Notes: a model not told the origin generated them from the sequence alone. A stretch of DNA of 64,000 nucleotides from Bacillus aerolatus (GCF_009183655.1 NZ_WEIO01000001.1:372001-436000); one strand, 5' to 3'. Shown: positions 1 to 9,225, counted from the first letter of the stretch. Numbers and translations are program-made.

Positions 1-761
1 AAGAAAACAGCTTTAAAATTACTCCAGAGCAGCTTGAATCCGCTGTGACGGCAAAAACGAAAGCAGTCATCATTAACTCGCCGAGCAACCCTACGGGTAT
101 GCTTTATTCTAAAGAGGAATTGCAGGCACTTGGAGAAGTGGCTCTAAAACACAATATTTGGATTGTATCTGATGAGATTTATGAAAAGCTTGTGTATGGT
201 GCTAATCAGCACGTATCGATTGCGGAAATCTCTCCGGCTTTAAGAGAGCAGACGATCATTATAAACGGGGTATCAAAATCCCATTCCATGACGGGCTGGC
301 GCATCGGGTATGCGGCAGGCAATGACCAAGTGATTAAAGCAATGACGGACTTAGCCAGCCACTCTACATCCAACCCGACAGCAGTGTCCCAATATGGATC
401 GATCGCTGCTTATGAAGGAACGCAGGAACCGGTAGAAGAAATGAAAAAAGCGTTTGAAGAACGGTTAACTATTATTCACAAGAAGCTGAATGACATTCCG
501 GGCGTCAGCTGCCTGAAACCGCAAGGAGCGTTTTATTTGTTCCCTAATGTGAAGGAAGCAGCTGCTATTACTGGCTTCAGCGATGTGGACGGCTTTGTGG
601 CCGCTCTTCTCGAAGAAGCAAAGGTAGCCGTCATTCCAGGCAGCGGTTTTGGTTCACCGGATAATATCCGTCTCTCATATGCCACATCACTCGATTTGCT
701 CGAGGCAGCTGTTGCCCGCATCGCTGAATTTGTCAACGGCCATGCAGCTGCTAAAAAATAA
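1..761 (+). CDS. aspB: aspartate aminotransferase, 3' part (cut by window edge)
   Basis: Class I PLP-dependent aminotransferase that interconverts aspartate and oxaloacetate with 2-oxoglutarate/glutamate in the cytoplasm. The frame is open from the first bases (codons from position 3), so about 250 residues are visible and roughly 140 N-terminal residues lie outside the window. Visible signatures are NSPSNPTG, the Schiff-base lysine segment VSKSHSMTGWRIGY, and the carboxylate-binding arginine in IRLSYATS near the C-terminus. The GTG at 45 is internal, not a start. It lies just ahead of asnS, as in B. subtilis (ypmB-aspB-asnS), and ends in its own terminator. Confidence 0.93.
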   Translation, partial: ENSFKITPEQLESAVTAKTKAVIINSPSNPTGMLYSKEELQALGEVALKHNIWIVSDEIYEKLVYGANQHVSIAEISPALREQTIIINGVSKSHSMTGWRIGYAAGNDQVIKAMTDLASHSTSNPTAVSQYGSIAAYEGTQEPVEEMKKAFEERLTIIHKKLNDIPGVSCLKPQGAFYLFPNVKEAAAITGFSDVDGFVAALLEEAKVAVIPGSGFGSPDNIRLSYATSLDLLEAAVARIAEFVNGHAAAKK

Positions 762-797
762 GTGAAACGCAGAATATGAACGATGAATGGAACGAAA

Positions 798-826
798 GAA
801 CCCGGCAAAGCTGCCGGGTTCTTTTT
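798..826 (+). terminator. Rho-independent terminator of aspB
   Basis: GAACCCGGCA pairs with TGCCGGGTTC across a short AAGC loop, followed by a run of five T. It separates aspB from the repeat and asnS downstream. Confidence 0.85.
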
Positions 827-830
827 AATG

Positions 831-1010
831 TTTAGGAAGCTATAAAATACTCTCATGGTGGATCAATTTGCTAATGGAGCAGGTTTGCGTCCAGCTCCAG
901 CGCCTAGCCCCTCGAGGTCAAATAACCTTTCCTCAATGAAGTCAAAAAGCAGACTTCTTTGAGGAAAGAACATTTGCTTGTCGGGGCTGATCAAGGCGCT
1001 TGCGCTTTTG
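831..1010. repeat. dispersed palindromic repeat, copy 1
   Basis: This 180-bp intergenic stretch is nearly identical to 4428-4607 and shares its borders and core with 9732-9876 and, inverted, 53783-54056. Inside it, arms 928-943 and 952-967 form a 16-bp hairpin with one mismatch, and an outer stem pairs AGCGCC...AGCCCC with GGGGCT...GGCGCT. Short frames across it are not taken as genes. It is read as a small non-coding mobile or structural element, copy 1 of 4 in this window. Confidence 0.8.
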
Positions 1011-1042
1011 TATATGGCAAAAAGAGCCTCAGCAGGCGTTTC

Positions 1043-1072
1043 TTGCACTTTGTGAAGAAAGACAGGTATAAT
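1043..1072 (+). promoter_or_regulatory. sigma-A promoter of asnS
   Basis: TTGCAC at 1043-1048 and TATAAT at 1067-1072 with an 18-bp spacer, about 50 bp before the asnS start. No T-box antiterminator is visible between promoter and gene. Confidence 0.7.
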
Positions 1073-1121
1073 ATTATACGAAAAGAATAGGAATTGCTGA
1101 ATATGTTGGAGGGAATCTTAC

Positions 1122-2414
1122 ATGAAAACTACAATTGCAGAAGTAGGTCAATTCGTCGGACAAGAAGTGACGATTGGTGCCTGGCTGGCAAATAAACGTT
1201 CCAGCGGAAAAATTGCTTTCCTGCAGCTTCGTGACGGGACAGGTTTTATCCAGGGAGTCGTTGTGAAAAGTGAAGCCGGGGAGGAACTGTTTAAAGCAGC
1301 GAAGGCCGTGACCCAAGAATCTTCTTTGTACGTCACAGGCCTCGTCCAGGAGGACAGCCGGTCACCTTTCGGCTATGAGTTAACGGTAACTGGCCTTGAA
1401 ATAATTTCAGAAGCGGCTGATTACCCAATTACGCCGAAAGAACATGGCACTGAGTTTTTAATGGATCATCGTCATTTATGGCTGCGTTCCCGCCGTCAGC
1501 ATGCAGTGATGAAAATTCGCAATGAAATCATCCGGGCAACGTACGAGTTTTTTAATGAGCGGGGATTTGTGAAAGTGGATCCGCCGATTTTAACAGGAAG
1601 CGCACCGGAAGGAACGTCTGAATTGTTCCATACCCGCTATTTTGATGAAGATGCGTATCTTTCCCAAAGCGGGCAATTGTACATGGAAGCGGCTGCTATG
1701 GCGCTTGGAAAAGTGTTTTCTTTTGGCCCGACATTCCGCGCAGAAAAATCGAAAACACGCCGTCACCTCATTGAATTTTGGATGATTGAGCCGGAAATGG
1801 CTTTTTACAATTTTGAAGACAATCTAAAGGTTCAGGAAGAGTATGTGGCTCACATCGTTCAGTCAGTTTTGAAAAACTGTCAATTAGAGCTTGAACGTCT
1901 CGGACGGGATACATCGAAGCTTGAGCAGATCAAGGCGCCTTTCCCGCGCATTACGTATGATGAAGCCCTCGAATTTTTACACAAAAACGGGTTTGAGGAT
2001 GTTAAGTGGGGAGATGACTTTGGTGCGCCGCATGAAACAGCCATCGCACAAAGCTATGACAAGCCTGTGTTCATCACGCATTATCCAACTTCTTTAAAGC
2101 CGTTTTATATGCAGCCGGATGAAAGCCGGGAAGAAGTCGTGCTTTGCGCCGACTTAATTGCTCCTGAAGGCTACGGTGAAATTATTGGCGGTTCGGAACG
2201 GATTCACGACTTCCAGTTATTAAGTGAGCGGATTAAAGAGCATAATCTTGAACCGGAAGCTTACGAATGGTATCTCGAATTGCGGAAGTACGGATCTGTC
2301 CCGCATTCAGGTTTCGGCCTTGGTCTTGAAAGAACCGTTGCCTGGATTAGCGGAGTCGAGCATGTCCGTGAAACGATTCCATTCCCGCGTTTGTTAAACC
2401 GCTTATATCCATAA
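1122..2414 (+). CDS. asnS: asparaginyl-tRNA synthetase
   Basis: Charges tRNA-Asn with asparagine in the cytoplasm using ATP. It is 430 residues, the usual length for the bacterial enzyme. An N-terminal OB-fold anticodon-binding domain (about residues 1-105, starting [16 protein letters not shown]) is followed by a class II catalytic core. The core shows the motif 2 region [16 protein letters not shown] and motif 3 [15 protein letters not shown] close to the C-terminus. The ATG at 1122 follows a TTGGAGGGAAT Shine-Dalgarno at about 1107. It has its own promoter and terminator between aspB and dnaD. Confidence 0.97.
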   Translation: MKTTIAEVGQFVGQEVTIGAWLANKRSSGKIAFLQLRDGTGFIQGVVVKSEAGEELFKAAKAVTQESSLYVTGLVQEDSRSPFGYELTVTGLEIISEAADYPITPKEHGTEFLMDHRHLWLRSRRQHAVMKIRNEIIRATYEFFNERGFVKVDPPILTGSAPEGTSELFHTRYFDEDAYLSQSGQLYMEAAAMALGKVFSFGPTFRAEKSKTRRHLIEFWMIEPEMAFYNFEDNLKVQEEYVAHIVQSVLKNCQLELERLGRDTSKLEQIKAPFPRITYDEALEFLHKNGFEDVKWGDDFGAPHETAIAQSYDKPVFITHYPTSLKPFYMQPDESREEVVLCADLIAPEGYGEIIGGSERIHDFQLLSERIKEHNLEPEAYEWYLELRKYGSVPHSGFGLGLERTVAWISGVEHVRETIPFPRLLNRLYP

Positions 2415-2420
2415 ATTCTC

Positions 2421-2448
2421 ATGCCGCGCCATTGTGCGGCATTTCTTT
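2421..2448 (+). terminator. terminator of asnS
   Basis: ATGCCGC pairs with GCGGCAT around a short loop, then TTTCTTT. It sits 7 bp after the asnS stop. Confidence 0.7.
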
Positions 2449-2549
2449 ATTTTTCAGATAAGCGCAAAAAAGGTGGAATAGCAATTTCTTAATTGTCAAT
2501 TCTCATTTTTAAAATCTCACCATGATATACTAACTATGAGGTGTCTGCG

Positions 2550-3239
2550 ATGGAACAAAAAGAATTATTAATGCACTGGATGGACGAAGGAATGGTTAGT
2601 GTCCCCCAAGTTTTACTTACCCACTATAATGAGCTAAAGTTGACGGAAGCCGAACTCGTTTTATTGCTGCAGATTTTTGCCTGCAAACAAAAAGGCCGGC
2701 ACTTTCCGACATTTGAAGAGTTAGCTGCCCGCATGACTATTTCTGCCGGCGAATGTTCCATTTTAATAAAAAAATTAATACAGCAGCAAATGATTGCTAT
2801 TGAGCAGGGAGACTCATTAGGTTTTGAAAGCTATTCTTTAAAGCCTCTTTGGAAAAAACTGGCTGAATTTATGATGCAGCAATCGCGGCAATCTGCTCTC
2901 CATCAGGCAATGAATGATGAACAGGATTTATATACTTGTTTTGAACAAGAATTTGGCCGGCCGCTTTCTCCTCTTGAATGTGAAACGCTCGCTATTTGGA
3001 TAGATCAGGACCATCATGATGCGGTCATTATAAAGGCCGCTTTAAGAGAAGCGGTCATTTCAGGAAAGATGAACTTTCGCTATATCGATCGAATTCTTTT
3101 TGAATGGAAAAAGCAGGGGATCGAGACGCTTGAGCAAGCGAGAAAGTACGGCCAGCGCTTCCGGCAAAACCAATCCTCTCCTGATCAAGTGCAGCGATCT
3201 AGAAAAGCTGTACCTTTCTATAACTGGCTCGAACAGTAA
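2550..3239 (+). CDS. dnaD: DNA replication initiation protein DnaD
   Basis: DnaD acts in replication initiation and restart in Firmicutes, remodelling DNA and helping recruit DnaB and the helicase. The 229-residue protein has a winged-helix N-terminal half (TEAELVLLLQIFACKQKG, FPTFEELAARM) and the C-terminal DnaD/DnaB domain (about residues 125-200: FEQEFGRPLSPLECETLAIW, then RYIDRILFEWKKQGI). ATG 2550 is preferred over GTG 2541 because AGGTG at 2538-2542 is correctly spaced for it and B. subtilis DnaD begins similarly. nth follows after 12 bp, suggesting an operon. Confidence 0.95.
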   Translation: MEQKELLMHWMDEGMVSVPQVLLTHYNELKLTEAELVLLLQIFACKQKGRHFPTFEELAARMTISAGECSILIKKLIQQQMIAIEQGDSLGFESYSLKPLWKKLAEFMMQQSRQSALHQAMNDEQDLYTCFEQEFGRPLSPLECETLAIWIDQDHHDAVIIKAALREAVISGKMNFRYIDRILFEWKKQGIETLEQARKYGQRFRQNQSSPDQVQRSRKAVPFYNWLEQ

Positions 3240-3251
3240 AAGGAGAGAAAA

Positions 3252-3908
3252 ATGATGTTGAATAAAACCCAAATACGCTATTGTCTTGATACAATCGCTG
3301 ATATGTTTCCAGATGCACACTGCGAACTTGTCCATGATAATCCGTTTGAACTCGTCATTGCAGTGGCTTTATCAGCTCAGTGTACGGATGCTTTAGTTAA
3401 TAAAGTAACAAAGGAATTATTTAAGAAATATAAAACACCAGAAGATTATTTATCTGTCCCTCTCGAAGAGCTTCAGGAGGACATTCGCTCGATTGGACTG
3501 TTCCGCAATAAAGCGAAAAACATTCAAAACTTAAGCCGAATGCTTTTGGAAGATATGAATGGGGAAGTGCCGAAAACACAAGAAGAGCTCGTTAAGCTCC
3601 CAGGTGTAGGGCGGAAAACAGCTAATGTGGTCGCTTCTGTTGCCTTTGACGTACCCGCTATTGCTGTCGATACCCACGTAGAGCGGGTGAGCAAGCGGCT
3701 CGGTATTTGCCGCTGGAAAGATTCCGTCACAGAAGTAGAAGAAACGCTTATGCGGAAAATACCGAAAGAAGAGTGGTCAGTAACTCACCACCGTCTCATT
3801 TTTTTCGGCCGCTATCATTGTAAGGCACAGTCCCCTCAATGTGAAATATGCCCGCTGCTTGACTTGTGCCGTGAAGGGAAAAAACGGATGAAAAGGACAG
3901 CCGGCTGA
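3252..3908 (+). CDS. nth: endonuclease III (base-excision repair glycosylase/AP lyase)
   Basis: Removes oxidised pyrimidines and nicks abasic sites. The 218-residue protein has the helix-hairpin-helix LPGVGRKTANVV (residues 116-127) with catalytic Lys122, the catalytic Asp140 in AVDTHV, and a C-terminal [4Fe-4S] motif with Cys190, 197, 200 and 206 in C-x6-C-x2-C-x5-C spacing. All key residues are present. AGGAG at 3241 lies 6 bp before the ATG. The stop overlaps the next start, so dnaD-nth-ypoC looks like one transcript. Confidence 0.97.
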   Translation: MMLNKTQIRYCLDTIADMFPDAHCELVHDNPFELVIAVALSAQCTDALVNKVTKELFKKYKTPEDYLSVPLEELQEDIRSIGLFRNKAKNIQNLSRMLLEDMNGEVPKTQEELVKLPGVGRKTANVVASVAFDVPAIAVDTHVERVSKRLGICRWKDSVTEVEETLMRKIPKEEWSVTHHRLIFFGRYHCKAQSPQCEICPLLDLCREGKKRMKRTAG

Positions 3909-4396
3909 TGGAGCAAACCGTCACTATTCCTGAATGGTTAAAGCACCCGCTTTTTTTTCAACAAGAAGAAGTGTATTTATCAGCCCGGGCAACAGTAACT
4001 GCTGAGCCGTTTTTTATTTATGAACTGGCGGGCGAGGAACAGCCATGGGCGGGGGAAGAAAAGGGAATGTTTTTAATCGCTGCGGAATGGACAAAGCTGA
4101 AATCGGTGCTCGAAAAAAAATTCCGGCAGCGGGATAAAAACGTTCAAGCAGAGATGAAAGCAGCTGCCGCTTTATTTTTAATGAAGCTGTTTTGGAGCAA
4201 TAGTGCGCCAGTTCAGCTGAACGGCTGGCAGCAAAACGTTAAGAAGTTTGACATTAAACCAGTGAACGTTGAGGAGCGGCTCGGCTTTGTTCTGTCAGAG
4301 CTTTATTCTTATCATGCTTACGTGCAAATATGTGAACTGATGATTGAACAGGAAAAACAGGCAGCAAAATATTGTGTATTAAAAAAGAAACAGTAA
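3908..4396 (+). CDS. ypoC: YpoC-like uncharacterised protein
   Basis: A 162-residue protein of unknown function, named by position and general similarity to B. subtilis YpoC, which also follows nth. It has a tryptophan-rich N-terminal half (EQPWAGEE, LFWSNSAPVQLNGWQQNV) and a C-terminal helix ending in lysines. There is no signal peptide or membrane segment. The ATG overlaps the nth stop (TGATG), indicating translational coupling, and a terminator follows at once. Confidence 0.75.
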   Translation: MEQTVTIPEWLKHPLFFQQEEVYLSARATVTAEPFFIYELAGEEQPWAGEEKGMFLIAAEWTKLKSVLEKKFRQRDKNVQAEMKAAAALFLMKLFWSNSAPVQLNGWQQNVKKFDIKPVNVEERLGFVLSELYSYHAYVQICELMIEQEKQAAKYCVLKKKQ

Positions 4397-4427
4397 AAGG
4401 ATGGCGATTTCGCCATCCTTTTGTTTT
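4396..4427 (+). terminator. terminator of the dnaD-nth-ypoC transcript
   Basis: AAAGGATGGCGA pairs with TCGCCATCCTTT around a minimal loop and runs into TTGTTTTTT. Confidence 0.85.
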
Positions 4428-4607
4428 TTAGGAAACTATAAAATAATCATATTGTGAATAACTTTGCTAATGGAGCGGGTCTACGTCCAGCTCCAGCGCC
4501 TAGCCCCTCGAGGTCAAATAACCTTTCCTCAATGAAGTCAAAAAGCGGACTTCTTTGAGGAAAAGAACATTTGCTTGTCGGGGCTGGTCAAGGCGCTTAC
4601 GCTTTTG
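4428..4607. repeat. dispersed palindromic repeat, copy 2
   Basis: Nearly identical to copy 1 (831-1010) from TTTAGGAA to GCGCTTACGCTTTTG, including the internal hairpin; most differences lie in the left flank. It sits between converging ypoC and ponA and ends about 10 bp before the ponA stop codon. Confidence 0.8.
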
Positions 4608-4616
4608 TTATACACA

Positions 4617-7370
4617 TTATTCGTCTGTATCTTGTCTCGATGCAGCCCCATTTCCAGAGGCTGGGGGAGCGGCCGGTGTATCCTCCTGTGGCGGAGCAGG
4701 TGTTTCTCCTGGATTTGAAGGCTGGGCTGGCGGAGTAGTTGGAGACGTTGGCGGGGTACCGTTGTTGCCGCCATTATTGTTCCCGTTTCCATTGCCTCCA
4801 CCGTTATTGTTGCCATTTCCGTTTCCGTTCCCATTTCCACCGCCATTGTTGTTGCCATTTCCGTTGTCGCCTGGATTATCTTGATCATTACCGTCATCAG
4901 GGGTCTCAGGTTCTTCCGGTGGCAATTCATGGGTATCATCTTCAGTCGGTGGTTCCTCTCCACCCGGTACAGTGATGGAAGTGGACGCTGTGTCGACTGT
5001 CTGGCCATCAACTGTAGCTGTTACAGTATAGCTGTACGTCTGGCCAGGCTGGGCACCGCCGAAGACTGCTGAGTTTCCGCCTGTCGACTGGGATTCTCCA
5101 GCGGATGAAGAGACAGTGAAGCTTGGCGACCCTTCACCTGCAAATGACCAAGACACGGAGATGTTTTGACCAGAAGCGTTGTAGGAAGCCGTTAAGCCTT
5201 GAATTTTTCCTGTCGATTCTTCTTTCTTATCATCGTCTTTCTCTTTGTCTTTTTCTTTATCTTTTTCTTTGAAATCATTAAATACTTTCTTTGGTTCTTC
5301 GCCTTTGATGAACAACTCATATACTTTCTCGCTGTTAGGCGTACCCTTGCTGGCAATTTGTGCCGGATTGGAGCCTTTTCTAATTGGAAGCTCCACTACG
5401 CTGTTCGGTTTCTTGAAGTTTTTCGTCTCTTTATCAGAAGATACTTCGTCCATTAAATGTTTAAATAGTTCTTTAGAAATATTTTGGCTGTCTTTAGACA
5501 AATACTCTTTTCTACTTGAGTAGCCTGTCCAAATGGCCGCTGTGTAGTTCGTTGTATAGCCGACAAACCATGAATCGGGTGAGCCGGATGATGGAATACC
5601 ATAATCACGCTTTTCTTCTGCTGTGTAGTTCGTCGTACCGGTTTTGCCGGCTACATGAAGGCCTGGAATATTGGCTCTTCTGCCTGTTCCTTCATCCATC
5701 ACATCTTTCAGCATATCGGTAATCATATACGCCGTATAATCGCTCATTGCTGCTTGCGGTTTAATATCATTTTTTACTTCTGTTTCGCCATCGGATAAAA
5801 CAATCTTCTTGACTGTATGCGGCTTAATGTACGTTCCTTCGTTACCAAATGCCGCGTAAGCCCCAGCTAAGTCAAGAGGGGAAATACCGCTCATTGCCCC
5901 AATGGAGTTAGATTCGTTTTCTGATTGTTCTTTTGAAAGTTGAATGCCTACATTATTTAAAAACTCATTTGCTTTTTCATGTCCGACTTTTTTATACGTT
6001 TGCAGAGCCGGAATGTTGCGGGAATAGACAAGTGCAGTTCTCATCGTCATCGGACCCATGTAGGATCCACCGGCGTTGCGGATAGGTGCTCCGTTTGAAT
6101 ACGTATCCGGACGGTCATCGAGCTGCTGGTATGTCGACCATTTTAAATACTCAATGGCCGGTCCATAGTCGATAAGCGGCTTAATAACAGATCCGGGCTG
6201 GCGCTGTTTTAAGTCAACGGCATAGTTATAGCCTCGTTCCACTTGCTGGTTGCGGCCGCCGCCGATTGCCCGTACTTCACCGGTTTTCGTATCTGTGAGC
6301 GCGATCCCTGCCTGGAACTTTTCACTAGGATAATTAATGATGTCTTCTGTGTCGAGCAGCTTTTCCATATACGTCTGCGCTTTCGGATCGAGCGTCGTAT
6401 AAATTTTTAAGCCATCTGAGTAAGGATTGTATTCACCCATTTTTTGGACTTCTTCTACGACCATATCAATATAGGAATTAAACTTTTTCACTTTTCTGGT
6501 GTCGGGCTTCTGTTCAGCCAGCTGTTTGGAAACGGATGTTTGTCTTGCTTCCGCCATTTCTGTGCCGGAAATTTTATTATGCTGCTCCATTAAAGAAAGC
6601 ACGACGTTGCGGCGTTTTTCCGCCCGTTCCGGATGGTCAAATGGATTGTAATTGTTCGGGCTTTGCGGCATGCCGGCGATGACGGCTGCTTCCGGAAGCG
6701 TCAGTTCATCGAGGTCTTTTCCAAAATAATGGTTGGACGCTTCCTTAATGCCGTGAATGCCATCCGACATGTACACTTTATTGACGTACATTTCAAAAAT
6801 TTCTTCTTTGGAATATTCTTTATCAAGCTGATAAGCAAGCCATGCTTCTTGGGCTTTCCGCTTAAGCGTTTTGTCAGGAGACAAGAAAGACATTTTCACG
6901 ACTTGCTGTGTGATCGTACTTGCCCCTTGTGAACCGAAGCCTTCTGTTACGTTCTTAATGACTGCTCCTCCAATACGGATAATATCAATCCCGTGGTGTT
7001 CAAAAAAGCGGACATCTTCTGTGGCGAGAATGGCATCTTTCACTAGCTGCGGTATATCTTCGTATTTAACGTAATCCCGCTTTTGTGAGCCGACGGATGT
7101 AACAAAGTCACCGTTCATATCGTAAATTTTCGACGAAATCGGGTCGCGTAAAAGAGCTTCATCCAACTTCGGCGTATCTTTCACCATAAACGCAAATGTT
7201 CCAAGGCCTGTTGCTAACGATAAAAGAAATAAGACCGCAAGAGTTAAAAATACTTTTTTAACTAATGATGCTTGCCCCTTTTTAGGATTCTTTGCTGCAG
7301 GCGGCTTTTTAGCCGTACGCTTCTTTTGCTGCTTTCTTCTTTCTGTACGTGAATTGTATTGATCAGACAT
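4617..7370 (-). CDS. ponA: class A penicillin-binding protein 1A/1B (transglycosylase/transpeptidase)
   Basis: Bifunctional peptidoglycan synthase at the outer face of the membrane, 917 residues. A basic cytoplasmic N-terminus rich in Lys/Arg precedes one membrane helix (VFLTLAVLFLLSLATGLG, about residues 41-58). The GT51 glycosyltransferase domain follows, with the catalytic-glutamate motif ATEDVRFFEHHGID. The transpeptidase domain has SVIK (SxxK), SRN (SxN) and KTGT. A Lys/Glu/Asp-rich linker leads to a fibronectin type III-like domain (GLTASYNASGQNISVSWSF onward). The tail is about 110 residues of acidic, Gly/Asn-repeat and Pro/Thr-rich sequence. recU lies upstream on the same strand. Confidence 0.95.
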   Translation of the reverse strand: MSDQYNSRTERRKQQKKRTAKKPPAAKNPKKGQASLVKKVFLTLAVLFLLSLATGLGTFAFMVKDTPKLDEALLRDPISSKIYDMNGDFVTSVGSQKRDYVKYEDIPQLVKDAILATEDVRFFEHHGIDIIRIGGAVIKNVTEGFGSQGASTITQQVVKMSFLSPDKTLKRKAQEAWLAYQLDKEYSKEEIFEMYVNKVYMSDGIHGIKEASNHYFGKDLDELTLPEAAVIAGMPQSPNNYNPFDHPERAEKRRNVVLSLMEQHNKISGTEMAEARQTSVSKQLAEQKPDTRKVKKFNSYIDMVVEEVQKMGEYNPYSDGLKIYTTLDPKAQTYMEKLLDTEDIINYPSEKFQAGIALTDTKTGEVRAIGGGRNQQVERGYNYAVDLKQRQPGSVIKPLIDYGPAIEYLKWSTYQQLDDRPDTYSNGAPIRNAGGSYMGPMTMRTALVYSRNIPALQTYKKVGHEKANEFLNNVGIQLSKEQSENESNSIGAMSGISPLDLAGAYAAFGNEGTYIKPHTVKKIVLSDGETEVKNDIKPQAAMSDYTAYMITDMLKDVMDEGTGRRANIPGLHVAGKTGTTNYTAEEKRDYGIPSSGSPDSWFVGYTTNYTAAIWTGYSSRKEYLSKDSQNISKELFKHLMDEVSSDKETKNFKKPNSVVELPIRKGSNPAQIASKGTPNSEKVYELFIKGEEPKKVFNDFKEKDKEKDKEKDDDKKEESTGKIQGLTASYNASGQNISVSWSFAGEGSPSFTVSSSAGESQSTGGNSAVFGGAQPGQTYSYTVTATVDGQTVDTASTSITVPGGEEPPTEDDTHELPPEEPETPDDGNDQDNPGDNGNGNNNGGGNGNGNGNGNNNGGGNGNGNNNGGNNGTPPTSPTTPPAQPSNPGETPAPPQEDTPAAPPASGNGAASRQDTDE

Positions 7371-7519
7371 TTGTCCAATATCCTCGCTTTCGATGGGAAT
7401 AAAGAGTGGTTAAATTTCCTGCTGTGAATGTTTATAAACCACAGTAAATTTAACAGTTCATTTACGCCTGTTTGACTAGCGGACAGTTTCTCCTAAGCGG
7501 CGCTTATGAGACGCTTCGC

Positions 7520-8125
7520 TTAAAAATGCAACTGGTCGATAACAGACAAATAAGGAATCCGCGGGTGCAGACTCATTGGAATCAGATAGGCAGAGGTTTC
7601 AATTTCCGCTTTCGCAATTGATTTGCGGCCGCCGTCCTCCATTCTGGCCCAATAGTCTAACAAGCGGATTGCCGGAAGATAAAATACTTCCTCAGTTAAA
7701 GCAAAACGAATGATAACAAAGCTGATGCCTCCTTGCTGTTCCACTTTTCTCATATGAACGACTTGGTGTTCATGGAAGTTTTTGAGCGGAAATGCGGTGG
7801 TGCTTCTTGTTTCCTTTGCCTCAAAATCTACATATTTTCCGCGGTATACGCCGTTGTAGTCGGTTGTTGAAGCTTGCTTAAAGTAAGCTTCTTTGATGAC
7901 AGCTGCACTCCTTTTTGGATAGTCTACCTGAACAATTTGCACAGGCGTTGGTTTCTTATGGATAACCGCCAATCCACGCTCAAGGTAATAAGCATTTGTT
8001 TCATTTAAATCCTCCTCAAGCGTCATGCCTCTGTTGCTGTAGCTGTCCTGTATGGCGGGCCGTTTGATTGCAGCTGCACTGGCCGCAGGCACGTATTTTT
8101 TTCCGTTCGGATATCTTATCGCCAT
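7520..8125 (-). CDS. recU: Holliday junction resolvase RecU
   Basis: Resolves four-way junctions in homologous recombination and chromosome segregation. The protein is about 201 residues, with the RecU core [31 protein letters not shown] and the nuclease segment [19 protein letters not shown], which carries the PD-(D/E)xK-type acidic residues. ATG 8125 is preferred over an in-frame GTG at 8134 because GAGGT (8133-8137 on the complement) is correctly spaced for it and B. subtilis RecU starts at MIRYPNGK. ponA follows 149 bp downstream, the same recU-ponA order as in B. subtilis. Confidence 0.95.
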   Translation of the reverse strand: MAIRYPNGKKYVPAASAAAIKRPAIQDSYSNRGMTLEEDLNETNAYYLERGLAVIHKKPTPVQIVQVDYPKRSAAVIKEAYFKQASTTDYNGVYRGKYVDFEAKETRSTTAFPLKNFHEHQVVHMRKVEQQGGISFVIIRFALTEEVFYLPAIRLLDYWARMEDGGRKSIAKAEIETSAYLIPMSLHPRIPYLSVIDQLHF

Positions 8126-8367
8126 TGCATACACCTCACAAGATAATACATATCATAACAGAAAAAATATGGCATGGGGTAAGAAAAAAGGCTGATTTTT
8201 CACTTAGCTGTTTAGAAAGAAGGCTGGGAGAAAGACGCTTAAATCCAAGCTTTCCTCTGGCTCTCTTGTACAGTTATGCCGCTCGCCCGGCTAATATAAC
8301 TTTTCCATGCTTCTTTATTATAACCTTTTCGGGCGCGGTCCGCATTTAATAGGGAGGAGGTCTTTCT

Positions 8368-8433
8368 ATGGTGCAGGGCGATTGTCGAAATGAACGAAAC
8401 TTTTGTCTTTCTCGTTCTTTCTTTGCCGAATGA
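8368..8433 (+). CDS. candidate 21-residue leader ORF with strong Shine-Dalgarno
   Basis: A 21-codon frame (MVQGDCRNERNFCLSRSFFAE) behind a very strong GGGAGGAGG site at 8352-8360, 7 bp before the ATG. Its stop overlaps the ATG of the next small frame in an ATGA junction at 8430. Function is unknown and codon bias cannot be judged at this length. It is listed because the ribosome site and the overlap together are unusual for chance. Confidence 0.35.
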   Translation: MVQGDCRNERNFCLSRSFFAE

Positions 8434-8528
8434 AACCTAGTTTTGTCAGACGGGAAGGAGATCGAAAAGAAGAGAGAGAATACAGCTTACAAGAGACTAT
8501 GAAGAGCCAGTGGAATTTTAAAGAATGA
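8430..8528 (+). CDS. candidate 32-residue protein coupled to the preceding ORF
   Basis: Starts MKPSFVRREGDRKEEREYS and ends QWNFKE, a short basic/acidic peptide with no membrane segment. It has no Shine-Dalgarno of its own and would rely on the ATGA overlap with the 21-codon frame upstream. A strong ribosome site for the next gene follows its stop. Not recognised as a known family. Confidence 0.35.
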   Translation: MKPSFVRREGDRKEEREYSLQETMKSQWNFKE

Positions 8529-8549
8529 AAACATAAAGGAGTGGGACGG

Positions 8550-8792
8550 ATGACGAGAGAAGAAGTGCTTCGCACATTAAATGAAATTGAGGAAAAAGTA
8601 GATCAAATCGAGCGAGTGCTGAAAAAAAGAGTGACGATTATGCATAAAGCACATTATTCACGGCTTTCCAAAAAGAAAGAAGCAGTGATGGCACGTATTG
8701 GGCTGCTTGAAGAAGGAGCAGAGTTTTTATTGTCAGCCGCCCCAACCCACAAAATGGTTCAATCTTTTAAAGTGACATGTGAGCCGGTTTAA
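8550..8792 (+). CDS. small uncharacterised helical protein
   Basis: An 80-residue predicted helical protein (MTREEVLRTLNEIEEKVDQI onward) with a heptad-like N-terminal half and a basic middle. ATG 8550 is chosen over GTG 8541 because AAAGGAG at 8535-8541 is 8 bp upstream of it. It sits in the position of the small yppC-yppG genes of B. subtilis, but I do not recognise a specific orthologue. A role cannot be assigned. Confidence 0.65.
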   Translation: MTREEVLRTLNEIEEKVDQIERVLKKRVTIMHKAHYSRLSKKKEAVMARIGLLEEGAEFLLSAAPTHKMVQSFKVTCEPV

Positions 8793-8874
8793 TAAGCAGC
8801 TGCTTGAACAGTCATGGAAAAACTTATAAACTATGAAGAAGAAAAGTGAAATGGCGTTAAGAGGAGAGTAGAAA

Positions 8875-9225
8875 ATGACTGTACTTCAAGAGTTGACAGA
8901 AGAATTGTTAAGGATCGTGAACCGTGCCAATGATCGTTATCATATAGCTAGAGAGAAAAAAGAAAAAGGGGATTTTTATACAGAAGTGAAACCGTTTGCC
9001 GACGAAGCCCAACGGTTGTCAGCTGCATGGGAGAAAGAAATATTAGCAAGTTTCCGAACGAGCCAATTTAAATATATTCATTTTCCGCAAGTGAAAGCAG
9101 TCGTTGAAAATATAGAATTGATTTCTGTCCAGGCATTTTTTCCGGAAACAAGTTATACCCGTTTCAGAAATTATGTGGAATCGACTCTCTTTGTTTTACA
9201 GCAGCTGTTAAAAGAGTTGAAATAG
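8875..9225 (+). CDS. yppE: DUF1798 family protein, YppE-like
   Basis: A 116-residue mostly helical protein resembling B. subtilis YppE (DUF1798), a small four-helix protein of unknown function. The comparable layout is visible: an N-terminal helix with LLRIVNRANDRY, then DFYTEVKPFADEAQRLSAAW, KYIHFPQVKAVVENIELI and a C-terminal helix STLFVLQQLLKELK. GAGGAGAG at 8861 precedes the ATG. Its position before yppG and mrfA matches the B. subtilis order. Confidence 0.75.
   Translation: MTVLQELTEELLRIVNRANDRYHIAREKKEKGDFYTEVKPFADEAQRLSAAWEKEILASFRTSQFKYIHFPQVKAVVENIELISVQAFFPETSYTRFRNYVESTLFVLQQLLKELK

Noticed and set aside
4555-5072. Plus-strand ORFs rich in Pro/Leu/Phe opposite the ponA tail
   Set aside because: They are shadows of the GC-rich Gly/Asn repeat on the other strand; no ribosome site and no plausible protein.
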